Part shown: positions 1 through 12,156 of the stretch, in pieces
How positions within the stretch are numbered: position 1 is the first letter of the stretch
How the letters are laid out: every line of letters starts with the position of its first letter
Source: Agarophyton chilense
Lineage: Eukaryota > Rhodophyta > Florideophyceae > Gracilariales > Gracilariaceae
Assembly (NCBI GenBank): GCA_030374765.1
Contig: JARGXX010000002.1
Coordinates: 620,001-684,000 of the forward strand
Length of the DNA: 64,000 nucleotides
Reading direction: 5' to 3'
Position numbers and translations under genes: made by a program
Notes under the pieces: generated by a model
Database searches by the model: none
Seen by the model: the letters and a program-made list of their open reading frames with translations, nothing else
Told to the model about the DNA's origin: nothing

Positions 1-3000
1 AGTCACGTATTTGGAACTAGTGCAGTTCGCTCGCGCAGAAGGTGAAACCCTGCACGCACGCAATCCTGGATCCAGGGTTAGGTATGCAAAATCGTTGATG
101 TTACAACCGGGTATACCGTCAGCTTCGATGATCGACGAACAGGCCTCTCGAAGGGATTGTGATAACGTGCAGCTAGCCCATAGCAACGTTCATTCCATCC
201 CGACAACGGAGTTACCAACCTTGGAGAAGTCACAGTACGTGATGGAGGATGACACGCTACTCTATGCGGATAATGGTCGCGTCCGTGCGCCACACGTCCC
301 ACACGAGAGTGGTAATGTCCGCTTTTCGCGTCCTGGTTGGAGAGATACCCACCCCGCGGTGAATTTTGCCGAGCCTCGCCACCCAACGCCGGCTTCTGGT
401 CTGATTTGTCATCTCTGCTACATACCAGGCCATTCTTCCCCACAGTGTGTGTTGTCTCTCCGAGAATGGGCACAAGTCGTAGTCAATTAGGAGGCCCTAT
501 CCCCTGAGAACAAAGCAGCTGTTCCGATTGCATCGTATATCCGTGCTCGAACGGATGTTCCACGTCACGTGTCGCTTCCTCGAGCTCGAGTGGTACCTGC
601 ACGGAAATCCCGTGTCACCGACGTGGTCGGACACCCCACCGCTTCTGCGGTACCTTCTGGACCTAATGCCCAGACGTTGCCCGCTCAACGCCCTGAGCAG
701 CCACCCCCGGCGGAGCAGGCCCAGAAAAACTAAATATGGGAGTCTCCTCTGAAGGAGGGGCGCCCTCAGAGTCGAGGTCGACGGCGCCCGAGGCGTCAAA
801 GCCTCGCTCCCCGGTCAAAATCCTTCGAAGGAAAGAGGCTGTCAATGACGTGAACTCGGAACACTTTAGCGTTCTGCGTCGTCCATGGAAACGTGTTTCC
901 CATAAACGATTCCCGGATAGAGTTCTAGTGATGGCCAAAAGAAATTACAAGGTCTATGCTGACCTTGGCCTTTCACCCCAGTTTATGGTGCGACACCTTA
1001 CCGTCTTAGACACCGGTGCCGGTCCGAACTCTTTCGTGGAGGAAGTGTTACCGCCTGCTTTGCAGTCTAGGATCCGCTGCGACCAAGTCCCGGAGGTCGC
1101 TGACCCGAACAACAAACCGTTAGATACGGTGGGTTTCAAAGAACTGGTAGTTCGCGTTGGCACTCGCGTGGTGAAACTCGACTTAGTCGTATGTCCGAAA
1201 CGAACCGCCCCAGTCATCTTGGATTGCAACTTTTGAGACCGCTTCGTCGAAGCGGTCTTCCACGCCAACGGCGTGTCGAGATGGAGGATGGATCGTCCAC
1301 TCCGATCGTTCGTCGTCCGCTTAGGCATGCCACGAAGAAGCATGTCCCACTACCGGCAGCACAGGAACCTGGACCGGATAACCGTGAATCTAATAAGCTC
1401 CGCATCGCAGCGTCGTTGTGCGTCCCGCCTGAGTCCCAAATGATGGTGAAAGTAGCCTCCAGTCAACAAGGACTTCGGGTCTTACAACCATTGTCGTCAC
1501 TGTATGACAGGCACAGCCTCACAATTGCGAATGGAATCGTCCATGAGGAGCCAAACCAACTGTTTCACGTGCTGATCGCCAATCTAGGGACTGTACTTCA
1601 GTATCTGGTGAAGAACCAAGTGATAGGGTCCGTCATGCCGCACCCCATCGCTATGGTGCCGACAAAGCTGACCGCAGCTGACGTTCTCGGACTCGTTCAC
1701 ACTAAAGAGGGGGAGAGCCCGGAACCGGTGTCATCGCCGGTACCCGCGGGTCAACCTGTAACATCAGGGACGCAGCCCGTTTCAACGAGTGGTGACCGCC
1801 CCGAACCAGTCCAAGAACTCGAGGACCTGGATCTCAGCCACGTCCCGGAGTCATACCGCCATCGATTGAAAGAACTTTTAAGGGACTTCACCACTATATG
1901 GGACAGCTCCCTTGGTGAGATTGCCACTACGGAACACCGGATTGATTTGCTACCGGACACCCGACCCATCTCTCAGCACCCATACCGTGCCGGACCCGCC
2001 GCACGCGCGGAGGAAAAGGTACAAGTGGATAAAATGATTCGAGCAGGAGTCATTGAACCGGCTCAGTCACCGTGGGCTTCGCCAGTAGTACTGGCTCCAA
2101 AGCAGAATGATTTCTGGAGGTTTTGCGTCGACTACCGTCGGTTGAATGCCGTCACCGTCAAGGACGTGTATCCAATCCCAAGAATGGACGAGTACATTGA
2201 CTCGCTGGGCACCGCCACCGTCTTTACAACCCTGGACGCCAATTGGGGATACTGGCAAGTTCCGGTAAGGAAGCAAGACCAGGATAAAACCGCTTTCGCG
2301 TGTCACTCCGGTCTCTACCGTTTCAAACGAATGCCTTTTGGTCTTACCAACGCCCCCGCTACTTTCCAGCGAGCCATCGACATCCTATTGGCCCGCTTCA
2401 AATGGCGTACCTGCCTGGTCTACCTGGATGACATAATCGTCTTCTCAGATAATCTGGACAAACATCTCACTCATGTGAGGGATATCATTATCACGCTTCG
2501 AGATGCGGGTGTCACTCTTAAATTGAAGAAATGTGACTTCTTCACGGACACCGTGAAGTATCTCGGACATGTTATCAGTCCAAGACGTGTTACAATGAGG
2601 AGACTCGTGTTAAGTCACTCAAAGAGACTAAAGAACCGCGGACGCAAACCGAGCTTCGTTCCTTTCTGGGACTCGCAAACGTCTACCGACAATTCATCCC
2701 GCACTTTTCGGACAAAGCTGCACCGTTAAACGCGCTTTCGTGGAAAGGCCAACCACCAAAACTGGACCCCTTAACCCCCGTTCAAACGGAATCTTTCAAC
2801 TCTCTTAAGGATTCTGTCGTCTCCGCCCCGATCCTCTCTTTGCCCAAGCCTGGAAAGCCCTTCACCGTAGATACGGACGCCAGCGACTACCAAGTACGTT
2901 TTGCACTGTTTCAAACTGCACCCAATGTGGAAGGACGCCCCGTAGGGTAATGGTTCCGATCGCTAAACGTCCACGAGAAAAATTACTCCGTCTCGGAGAA

Positions 3001-5740
3001 GGAATGCCTTGCAGTAGTGTGGGCGTTACAAACGTTGCGCCTCTATCTCATGGGTAATCATTTCACCGTTTTTACGGACCACGAATCACTTCGATGGCTA
3101 CTCTCCATCTCAGAGCCTTCAGGTTGCTTGTTGCGTTGGAGTCTCCGTCTAGCAGAATTTGACTTTGACGTGCAGTACCGAAAAAGATCGTGCAACACCC
3201 AAGCCGATGCTCTCTCCCGCCTGGTGACTACTGGCGAAGCACTACTCGTCAAATACGATGAAATACCCTGCTTTGCAGTGAATGGCGACGACGCTACCAT
3301 CGAGGACAAAGAACGAGACACGGACTCTTCAGATTCCGGTTCCGAATTGGACGACTTTCTTTTCTCGGAAGATTCCGAGAAACCCCACCCAGGGAACTTC
3401 GTGCCTCTTACTCCAGAGGAGATGATACGGGAGCAATTCGCTGACCCGTTCTGTGCGAAGGTCCGCGCTCAACTCAATGGAGGAAGTACTCCCCCCTTTC
3501 AGGTGAATGACGCTGAATACCCTGTACGGACCGTTGGATCGCACCCACAAATCGTGGCACCACATAACCTCCAGTCGGGAGTATTGGAGTTGTCGCACTA
3601 CTCCAAACTGAGTGGCCACGTCGGGGGACAGAAACTTTACCTCACCCTACGCCGTAACTTCTACTGGCCTACCATGGCAGTGAACTGCTACGCAACGGCG
3701 CGGTTTTGTACCGATTGTGCTCGTAACCGTGTCAAGCTCCGCCCCCACGCGACGAAGTTGAAGCTGTTTCAAGCTCGCGCTCCATTGGAGTTTTTGACCA
3801 TCGATATACTCGGTCCCTTCCTTACCACTAAGCGGAATTACAAGTTCTTACTCGTAATTACGGATCGCTTCTCAATGCTGGTCCGGACCGTACCGTTACG
3901 GAAGATCCACGCTATGAGCTTGGCTCAAGCCTTCGTCCTACACTGGGTCATCGTCTACGGTCCACCAGTCAACCTCCTCTCCGATAACGGGAGACAGTTC
4001 GACTCTCGTTTCTTCGGTAATGTATGTCCCATCTTGGACATTAAGAACCTGTTGACGACCACATACCACCCCCAAACTAATGGGCAGGCCGAACAGTTCA
4101 ACCGGACACTACTTGCGGCACTCCATTCATACGTTTCAGACCACCCCAAAGACTGTGACTTGTTCACTGATGCGCTCACCTTTGCGTACAATACGCAGGT
4201 GCACAGGACAACTGGATTAACGCCCTTCGAGTTGGTACTGTTCCGTACCCCACCGCCCATGGCGCTCGAACCACAGCCCACGTTGGATACCTTTCCGTCA
4301 CCGACTGCTAACCGCGAAGCGTGGAAAACTTGGCTCACGAAGCTCGTTCCCGCCGCACGGCGTTCAATGGGCCGAGCCCAGGCCGCTTACAAGCGTGAAT
4401 TTGATACACAAACCCCTTGCTCGCCGCCACGTCTCGCCCCAGACGGATATGTATTCATCTGCAAGTAGTACTGGAACCCAGAGAAGGAGAAACGCCACAA
4501 GCTGTCACCCTTTTCCGACGGCCCCTTTCGGGTTACTTCGGTGGCTCCCGACACTGTCGTTGTTGACCTCTCTGGTAACCACGAACGCATCTCCCGCGAT
4601 CGAGTGGTATCGGCTCCTGCGCCGTTAGCCTCCCAACCTACTGGTGTTACTGCTACCGTTGAAACGGATTCCTCGAGCCCGCTACCCCAGGTCCACCTGC
4701 GTCCCTACGCCTTACCAGACCCATCTCGGGGTTTGTCTGACCTTCCGCTACCCGCGGCGCCCAACCCGCAAGGAATCATGTCGCGCATTCGTCGCTTCCC
4801 CCCGGTTCACCTGACAGACAACAACCCTGGTGCATCGTCTAAGGAGGGGGAGGCGCCCGACAGCCGTCGTAATCCGGTCGATACCGTCGCTGGAAACGCC
4901 GCACCGTCGCGCGTCATTCTTTGCCCATCAGGGGTGCCTGATACCGAAGTCCTGCACGACTCAACGCAGCCGCTATCCAAGTCTCAGAACGCAGCTGCGA
5001 ATAACGCCACCAACACTCTCCGAGGTGTCACCACACGTGCAACAGGGAATGCAATTGCGCTCGACGCACCGCAGCCTGACACAGTACGAGTGAACGACGC
5101 ACCGCCAAGTACTCCGCACAGAGAGGCGGATACATCCACGGTGCAGACGCCGGACAGCCAGCCATTGGAACCCTCACGTGACTACACGGAACCTCGCCGT
5201 GGGATAGAGAGGTGCGACAATGCGCCACCGCCCCAGCGAATCTCACGGCCGAAGCCAGCTTCACCACGCCGATTAGCGGAACGACCACCCGGGTTACCCG
5301 CCGGTGTGGGCCCTCCGACCGGGGTGGGAAACGCCGAAGCAAACCAGGCATTTCGAGAAGATGAACCGCCGAAGTCGGGTCGACATTCCACTCAGCCGAG
5401 GACTGCCTTGCGCGCTACACGATCCGACCGGAGCGAAGCCGCCGAACGCGTGATCACTCTGGTACCCCCGGGCTCAGGACTGGTACCACCCGGAAATAGC
5501 GACACCGTCATACGGGATGGCCGGGAAGTGTACAGACAAGAGTTCGTGGTCGGATGCATTTTGGAGCACTCCTACCACCCAAAGGGGTATATCCAATACT
5601 TGGTCCGTTGGCATGGGTACGGCCCCGAATGGGATTCAGACGAACCGATAGAGCACCTACCTCGGTCAAAGGTGATACAGTATCATCGTCGTACTGTCAC
5701 GGCATTGCCGGCTACCATAGAACGAGCCAAAGTAGGATAA
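1..5740 (+). mobile_element. Ty3/Gypsy chromodomain retrotransposon, interior only
   Basis: This is the internal region of a Ty3/Gypsy element. The window opens inside gag, so the left LTR lies outside it. No right LTR could be recognised: after the last coding part comes about 200 bp of purine-rich DNA (5741-5950) and then an unrelated minus-strand gene relic. The domain order gag, protease, reverse transcriptase, RNase H, integrase, chromodomain is that of Gypsy chromoviruses. It is an old, broken copy with roughly five breaks. Without an LTR pair its age cannot be estimated from this window. Confidence 0.9.
11..5740 (+). pseudogene. Gypsy gag-pol remnant with C-terminal chromodomain
   Basis: This is a fossil of a gag-pol region. 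Recognisable parts in order: a gag zinc knuckle of the form CX2CX4HX4C near 407-450; an aspartic protease with the DTGA motif near 1005-1020; reverse transcriptase about 2090-2580, including FCVDYRRLN, the MPFGLTNAP block and YLDD near 2420; RNase H about 2870-3230 ending in the ADALSRL signature; integrase with an HHCC zinc-binding part about 3590-3720 and a catalytic core about 3780-4140 (TIDILG, SDNG, then HPQTNGQAE); a low-complexity Pro/Arg/Thr-rich linker; and a chromodomain about 5540-5690 (YLVRWHGYGPEWDS). In this family the polyprotein is cleaved to give virus-like particles, copies RNA to DNA and integrates it; the chromodomain usually steers integration to modified histones. About five breaks mean it cannot act as a unit. 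Confidence 0.9.
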
Positions 5741-5951
5741 GAAGACACCCGATGGGGATAAAGGAAAAGAAGATCTGAACAAGGACACTTGAAAGAAGGA
5801 AAAGACGCACAGAAGACCTGGAGAAGGACACTCAGAAGAAGTGGAAGAGAAGAAAGAAAACAAATAAATCATAGACGGAAGCAGTTTACTGTTTTTGAAG
5901 TTGCTGCACACACTACCGCACAACGAATATACAAACCAAGATCCCAAGGGA

Positions 5952-7430
5952 TCAGTTGAAAGAACCCGGATTACCGTGCACGCCAGCCGAATTGCTAGCG
6001 GAGTTACTCCCGCCGGTCAGGCGTGCCACGAGGGCGTCTCTCATCGTACCAATGTCGCCACTCGCCGCTTGCGCATTCAGTCCGACACCCCGAAGGAACT
6101 CGGAGATCACGGCCGCCTCTGGGCGTATGGGAACCTCGATATCTTCCGGTTCGTCCGGCAACGCCGCCGCCACTGAATCGACCACTGCACCTGCATAAGT
6201 CGCTCCCTGCGTCAGCTTCGCCGTAGTATCGGCACCATCGGGTCTCCCACGTCTTCCATGACCTCATCGCCACGGCATTCGCCCTCCTCCTCCGGGAGAT
6301 CATCACCGCCATAGGCGTAGTAGAAGTCATCCAAGTTGACAAACCCCACGGGGTGCCCGTATGGTATGCCTCGCGGAGCCATCCAGAGTGCCGACGGCTC
6401 CGCCTCGGAGATCTCTTGCTGCTCCCATGAGTTAAAGAAGATGAAATCTCCCGCCAACGGCGTGCCACGCCCCGGAAACCGATCAGCCCCACCGGCTTCT
6501 TAACCACGGCCACACTGCCGGACAGGCACGACAGCCCAGTCGACAAGCCCAATGATGCCGATGAGCTCCTGAGCTTCATCAGCGTTATCGACACCTCCAA
6601 GAGGGAGTTGAAGGTCCAGCTGCCGGATGTAACCACGCAAACGTGGAGGAAGAAAACACAGTCGATACTGGTTGTAGGCTTCACACAAGATGTACGCCGC
6701 GGCGCAGACTGCCCATTCGGTTAGGACCACGGACTATAAGCCGGAGTGCGGATCCTCGATGAGGTACGAGCCCAGATAGGAGACGACTGGAGGAAACTCC
6801 ACGTAACATCTCCCTCCCACCTCGACGGAGGACCACCACCCAGGCAGGGGTACGTATCGCCCGAACTGATGGAAGGGACTAATCCGGTTTATCTCTGTGT
6901 TCTGATAAGGGACAAAGAACCCAAAGCTATATCTGCCCCGACGCTCCTCGCGAATGATGTTCTGTAACCACCGATATCGGGACTCACGACGAAATTGACG
7001 GAACTCGGCACGAATGATCGGACGGACCCAGCAGATCGCTTCTTGACGCGCTCGCGGTTGACCGCGCCATGCGTAAGTTTCCAACGCCGCGAGGCGGTCA
7101 CAATAGCCGATCTCACCCTGCGTCCAGTACATCCTTAGGTCAAGGCCGAATTCGTTGGGGATGGGGTATTGAAAGTTTGCCCGGTTGATCCGTGAATAGC
7201 CGATGCGGACGAATACGCAATGCGGCCCCTCCGCCGACTCGCACCTCCGCCGCAGAATCGCGTGAACGGGAACCGCGAAACGGCGTCGCCAATCCCACGA
7301 GGTGGTGATCAAAGCCGGCAGCTCGCCCGGGAGACGCGCATTGCCATCAGCATACGACGCCACGAGTTCTTCGTCGAAGACCACTGTCAGATAGAACCAC
7401 GGAGCTCTCCGGAGAATCGCCGCATGTTGA
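5952..7430 (-). pseudogene. unrecognised protein family, copy 1 (5'-truncated relic)
   Basis: I do not recognise this protein. It is interesting because a second, diverged copy lies at 14315-16060 on the same strand with the same order of conserved blocks. Reading in the minus direction: APWF near 7400; a Trp/Arg-rich block about 6740-7330, including RAEFRQFRRES, GFFVPYQN and YVPLPGWWSSVEV; AAYILCEAYNQ near 6670; a VDW motif near 6540; PRGIPYGHPVGFV near 6342-6380; and an Ala-rich C-terminal part about 5960-6150. The N-terminal half is missing because the family A LTR starts at 7431. It contains several interruptions and is probably not functional. No transmembrane segment or catalytic motif stands out. 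It could be a host gene relic, a gene carried by an unknown element, or a relic of a virus structural gene; the sequence alone does not decide. Confidence 0.55.
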
Positions 7431-8119
7431 TGTTGGCTGTTGACCCTGTGCTGTCACTGAAAACCAAAAGTGCAGGGGAACATGGGCTGTTTTTGAGGGT
7501 GCTTCTGGAAAAGCGCATAGGCGTGTCAGTCGGATCTCAACGTGAACTCGGGCTGTGATTGGCTACTGCAAATGTGCACATGCAATGTGGTGTGTACAAG
7601 TGGTATGGCACTATTGGGATTTTCTGGAGTACACGTGTGTACGTGGTCTACTTGTACTATTGTGCACTCTGTTCAGGATGTCCAGCTGGTGTAGTATGTA
7701 CACGTCTCACAAGGTGTAACGAATGTACTTGGAGAAGAGCGTGTCATGTGTTTCACAGAAGACTTGGTGTACTGTGCTGGAAGGTGAACGTGTATGGAGG
7801 CGGATTGCAAGAAGCGTGTGCTGGCATATTGAATTTGTGCACACGTCAGTGTAATGATGTGCTGTGCACTGTTGTATTGCCTTGTTGTGTGCTGCAATGA
7901 ACTGTGACTAGGGTTAATGTCGTGCTTGAATAAGATTGGTAGTATTGGGTGTCCCTGCTTTGTAGTTTAGGGTTTACTTTGGGTTGGAGTCTAGACAGCT
8001 GACGTTTTGAAGTAGTATATAAGTGAAAGTTTGAGCGCCTCCAAGTAAATCCAAGCCAGAGCTGGCGAACTTCCTTTCCATTCCCTCAACCTTTCCTTCA
8101 GCATTTTCCCTTTCCAACA
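7431..8119 (+). repeat. family A LTR, lone copy
   Basis: A 689-bp copy of the family A LTR, TGTTGGCTG at the left and CCAACA at the right, matching the LTRs at 57306-57992 and 63241-63928 along its length but more diverged. It sits between the unrecognised gene copy 1 and the truncated family B element B1. The 5 bp on either side (gttga, gtgtg) do not match, so it is not a simple solo LTR left in one target site; the two flanks probably come from different places. Confidence 0.9.
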
Positions 8120-10161
8120 GTGTGTACAAGGTACTCGTCGTTGATAATGACGGTACTCTGCGTATTATTGAGTCACGACATGTTACTTTTGATGAATCCA
8201 AGTTCCCTGGCGCATCATCTCTTGCCAACTACATGGATGATGAAAGTGCGTCAGATGCTGACTATAGCTCTGATATGGGATTATGTGATAGCATTGATGA
8301 CGAATCGGATACCTTCTCCGTCGATAATGTTGAGGAGGAGGTGGTTCATGACGGATCCTCGCACCTGATTCCAGCACTCAGACAGTCGGAGTCAGACTCC
8401 GACAGCAATGAAGACGATGCACAGGATTCCGAAAGTGATCACGAAAGTGCTGCTGATGACCTTGATACATCTGCCAACGCTGATACGGAACCACGCTACC
8501 CGCGGCGCACGCGCTGTCAACCTCTGAGGTGGTTCATGGCAGGGTCTGCTCACTGTACATCGCAAGTCAAAGTCACTACTAGTGATGAGCCCTCACTCAA
8601 GGAGGCAATGTCCGCCAGTGCGGAGGAGCGTACCATGTGGAAAGCAGCCGTCGATGAAGAGTTTTCATCATTGGAGTCGAAGCAAACTTGGAAACCTGAT
8701 GACTCTCCTGCTTCACAACCACTACCAACTCACGTCATACTGAAAGTAAAGCGCAATGCTGATGGGTCAGTTGAACGTTTTAAGGCTCGTGTTGTAGCCG
8801 GTGGAAACCACCAAACATATGGTCAGGACTACATGGAGACTTATGCACCAGTTGTTTCGTTCTCTTTGGTTCGCATATTCTTGTATCTGACGTTATGCTT
8901 GCGCATGTATGTGGTACAGGTGGATGTGAAGACTGCGTTATTCAATGGCAAACTTGAGGAAGATGTGTGGATCATGTCACCTCGAGGTATACCTGGCGTG
9001 ACTTCACGATGCTTCAAATTGCTCAAGGCTATCTATGGACTGAAGCAAGCGCACTTGGCATGGCACAACAAACTATGCGAGGATATGAAAAGCATATGTT
9101 TTGAAGAGTTACCGAGTGCATTTTGCGTGTTTCGCCGCCAAAACGAGAGCAATGAGAATGCGTTCGTGCTAGTTTATGTGGATGACTTGCTAATATTCAC
9201 AACTTCTGCCATGGAACGTGATGCGATTTTGGAGGAGCTTAAGTCGTTTTACGAGCTGCGTGTGGCGGACGAAGTGAACTTGTACCTCGGCGTTGAATTC
9301 AAATGGACTTTAGATTCAGATGGTCGACCTGTGTCGCTGTATCTTGGTCAGTCACTGTACACGGAAAGCGTGTTGCGCCGTTTCGGGTTTCAGCGATCCA
9401 AGCCGGCATGCACCCCTATGGTAGAATCTTTTTTTACCGGGTGGACATCTGAGAAAGACAAATCCATCCAGGATACTCAGCTGTACCAGCAGATCATTGG
9501 ATCGCTTTTGTATTTGGCACTGAGAACTCGGTTGGATATATTAGCACCCGTCCTAATCTTGGCTCGTTTTCAGAAATCGCCCACGGCCTACTGTCACAAG
9601 GCAGCAAAGCGTGTTCTTCGTTACCTTCGCGGTACAACTGAACATGGTGTGCACTATCACTCAGGCATGGTGAAACTGGAGGCGTACGTTGACTCTGACT
9701 ACGCTGCGGACACGCGTGATCGCAAGTCAATGTCTGGTTTCTTAGTGAAGCTTGGCAAAGCGACATGTATGTGGGGCGCAAGAAAACAGGCTTCGGTGGC
9801 GTTGTCTACCGGCGAGGCCGAGTATTATGCTTTGACGCTTGCGTGTCAGGAGGTTATTTGGTTGAAGCGTGTGCTTAAGGATATTGGATGGAAAGTGCAA
9901 GGTGCTGTGCCCATTCGTTCGGACAACCAGTGCGCCATTGACTGGGCAACTGGTGAAGGCTGTCCGTCGGGTCGCGCTAAGCACAATGACGTTAAGTTGC
10001 ACTTCGTTCGGGAACTAGTCAAGGATAGTCACATCAATGTGACGTACGTTTCAAGTGAAGACAATGATGCGGACTTCTTAACTAAACCACTTGGCCCAGG
10101 TCTTCACAACAATAACGTGGACCGTGTTGGACTTGGCCGAGCAGTCGAGGAGGAGTGTTGA
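8120..10161 (+). pseudogene. family B Copia pol, RT-RNase H part
   Basis: An open frame of about 679 codons with no start of its own, since it is the tail of a longer pol. It opens with an acidic Asp/Glu/Ser-rich linker, then the RYPRRTRCQP basic motif that precedes the RT in Copia elements, then RT blocks (FKARVVAGGN, YAPVVSF, YGLKQAHLAWH, YVDDLLIF near 9170), the LYQQIIGSLLYL segment and an RNase H part (YVDSDYAAD, KSMSGF, STGEAEYYAL, RSDNQCAIDW). The stop codon overlaps the first bases of the 3' LTR, as in B3 at 56772. Its role in a whole element would be copying RNA into DNA inside virus-like particles. Confidence 0.88.
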
Positions 10162-10828
10162 GGTTTGGTCGACTGTGTCCCCAAGCCCTTTGGAGTGTTG
10201 GAAATAGTGGAAAACAAAAAGTGGATTTAGGCATGGGCACTTTTGGGCACCCTCCGTGTAAAAACCCATATGCGCCTCATCTCAATCTCAACGTGAAACG
10301 GCCATCTGATTGGCTACTGCAAATGCCCTCATGCAACGTGGTATGGACAAGTGGTCTGGTTCTAATGGGGCGTGTTGGGGCTTCGGCCCAAGTGGAGCGA
10401 TTTGATTGGACGAGAGCGCTGAATGAGCACGGGCTATGCAGTTGGAGGGAACGTGCGAATGTGGGTTGGATATGGGGTTTGGCCGTAACAGCCGAATCTG
10501 GGCTGCGCGGGGTGGTTGGCACTGGCGCACCACTTTGGATGTTTTTTTGAGTTTTTATTTGGTATGCTTCATGTTTGAAATTGTTTTGGCGCGCAACTCC
10601 TCGTCGCACAGTGGCAAGGTGTGAGACGTGGGTGACCCACTGACGGTCAGCACCGGCGGCGGAACTGCGTGCGAGGTAGATATAGTTTTCAATGACGGTC
10701 GCCAACGATCGAAGTAAATTGTCAAGGCTGACTACCTTCCTTTGTTTCTCTTCTTTTAATTTTCTCTTCTTCTCGTCTTTTCCCCCTCTTCTTCCTTTTC
10801 CTTTACCTAACCTGCGCTCACGTTGTGA
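10156..10828 (+). repeat. family B LTR (3' LTR of B1)
   Basis: A 673-bp LTR beginning TGTTGAGGTTTGG and ending CACGTTGTGA. A purine-rich tract (gtcgaggaggag) precedes it. The same length is seen at 20382-21054, 30602-31274, 45885-46557 and 56105-56777. A CCAAT box in reverse (gattggct) lies in U3 near 10308, and a pyrimidine-rich tail (cttttccccctcttcttcc) near the right end. Confidence 0.9.
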
Positions 10829-11091
10829 ACCTTTCTCACATTTCTGTCGCGGTGAGGCCCGAGAAGGTTTTTTAAACTGTAAGGGTGAGTTGCCGAGGGG
10901 GATTAATTAGTCAAAAAGATACGGGCCGGATTGAATCTTATCTCCACCTCCTTCGCGGTGCCGGCCGGGCAGTATTATCTGTCCAATGGAGAAAATCAAG
11001 GAGTGATCCTTGGGGAGTATGAAATCAGATGCTATTAAGCACATGTTTTCAATAACGATTTCTGACGCTAGTAAGCGGAAGAATTCAAATT
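10829..11091 (+). repeat. 263-bp direct repeat, copy 1
   Basis: Matches 11275-11537 over 263 bp without gaps and with about 12 differences (roughly 95% identity). It starts exactly where the B1 LTR ends. It contains short inverted repeats, such as cctttctc/gagaagg near the left end and ggccgg/ccggcc in the middle, so it can fold. It holds no reading frame. Its position before the DIRS-like remnant suggests a terminal repeat of that element, but no third copy is visible beyond 13829. Confidence 0.8.
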
Positions 11092-11274
11092 AGTGGGAAA
11101 GGTGGGACTGCAACTGTGATGTGGGGAGTACCCCACGAGCACGACCAGTTTTAGAGACTATATTGATGACTAAGTTATGAAAGACTGCGAGTGTGATGAG
11201 GACGAAACTATACGCCTCGGGCACAACCGGAATTGATTAGGCGTCATGTAGAATCTACAATCTTAAATAATGTC

Positions 11275-11537
11275 ACCTTTCTCACATTTCCGTCGCGGTG
11301 AGGCGCGAGAAGGTTTTTTAAGCTGTAAGGGTAAGTTGCCGAGGGGGATTAATTAGTCAAGAAGATACGGGCCGGATTGAATCTTATCTCCACCTCCTTC
11401 GCGGTGCCGGCCGGGCAGTATTAACTGTCTAATGGAGAAAGTCAAGGAGTGATCCTTGGGGGGTATGAAATCAGATGCTATTAAGCAGATGTTTTCAATC
11501 ACGATTTCTGACGCTAGTAAGCGAAAGAATTCAAATT
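11275..11537 (+). repeat. 263-bp direct repeat, copy 2
   Basis: Second copy of the repeat at 10829-11091. The 183-bp spacer (11092-11274) is unique in the window and has no gene. The 337 bp after this copy (11538-11874) also show no gene and lead to the first small frame of the DIRS-like element. Confidence 0.8.
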
Positions 11538-11874
11538 TTGCAGTTCTGGTCAGGATTTTGGAATTTTTCTGAATATTCTGGCTGGGCTGCGGAGAAGAAT
11601 TTTATCTTCTCTGTGTGGGTGAGTCCTGAGAGAGGTAAAAGAAATCGTTGGTGCTGTTTGTTTGTGTCTTGCTGTCTGTGTGTGTTGTTGCGGGTTGATT
11701 GGAGAACTCTCTCAGGACTGTTTTTCTCCTTCAATCCACATAGATACCACACGTGGACAAATGGACACGACGGACAGCTGTAAGAAGCTAGGCCTTTGAC
11801 AAATCTCCGAAGCAAGCGAGAGGCAGCAAATCTTGCTAAAAATAGTAGACTGTATCATTGGATCGCTTGGGACC

Positions 11875-12108
11875 ATGAGAGCCCGGCGTGAATTGGCAGT
11901 TGAAGTCGCTCTACGGCGCTTGGCAGCCGTCATTATGGCGGAGAACTCAGGCAACTCGGATGCTGCTCGCGAGCTAGGGGAGGATGACAACGAGTTAGTC
12001 CCGGAGAAATATCGACGAAGGCTGCATAAATCTGCAAAATTTCGTCGTGAACTCGCAGGACGCTCCGGAAAAGATAAGTCTGTCCCGGGTGACGACAAGG
12101 CGAATTAG
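11875..12108 (+). CDS. small basic-acidic protein, possible ORF1 of the DIRS-like element
   Basis: A 77-codon frame from an ATG in good context (gaccATGa). The product is highly charged: an Arg/Ala-rich N-terminal half (MRARRELAVEVALRRL), an acidic centre and a Lys/Arg-rich C-terminal part. No zinc knuckle or known domain is visible. It lies 48 bp ahead of the RT frame, which is where DIRS elements carry a gag-like ORF1, so that is the likeliest role. The frame remains open for some codons upstream of this ATG without another ATG start. It may also be a chance frame. Confidence 0.35.
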   Translation: MRARRELAVEVALRRLAAVIMAENSGNSDAARELGEDDNELVPEKYRRRLHKSAKFRRELAGRSGKDKSVPGDDKAN

Positions 12109-12156
12109 GGAGTTCATTTAATAAAACAACAACATCAACTCGGGGAATTTGTTGTA

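Larger units (their letters stand above)
8120..10828 (+). mobile_element. Ty1/Copia family B element B1, 5'-truncated
   Basis: This is the 3' half of a family B Copia element: end of integrase linker, reverse transcriptase, RNase H and the 3' LTR (10156-10828). The left end is cut where the family A LTR stops. The remaining coding part is still one open frame, so B1 is younger or better preserved than B2. It is a fossil lacking gag, protease, integrase core and the 5' LTR. Confidence 0.88.

Noticed and set aside
6004-6684. 226-codon Arg/Ser-rich minus-strand frame
   Set aside because: It is in another phase from the blocks shared with the copy at 14315-16060 and has biased composition; it is a shadow frame.
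7431-8119. 5' LTR of B1
   Set aside because: The sequence is a family A LTR, its flanks show no duplication, and B1 joins it within pol, so it is not the B1 terminus.
11191-11250. Hammerhead-ribozyme-like string (tgatgag...cgaaac) followed by acgcct/aggcgt pairing
   Set aside because: The base before tgatga is not the required C, and the strands that would form stem I do not pair, so it is probably chance.
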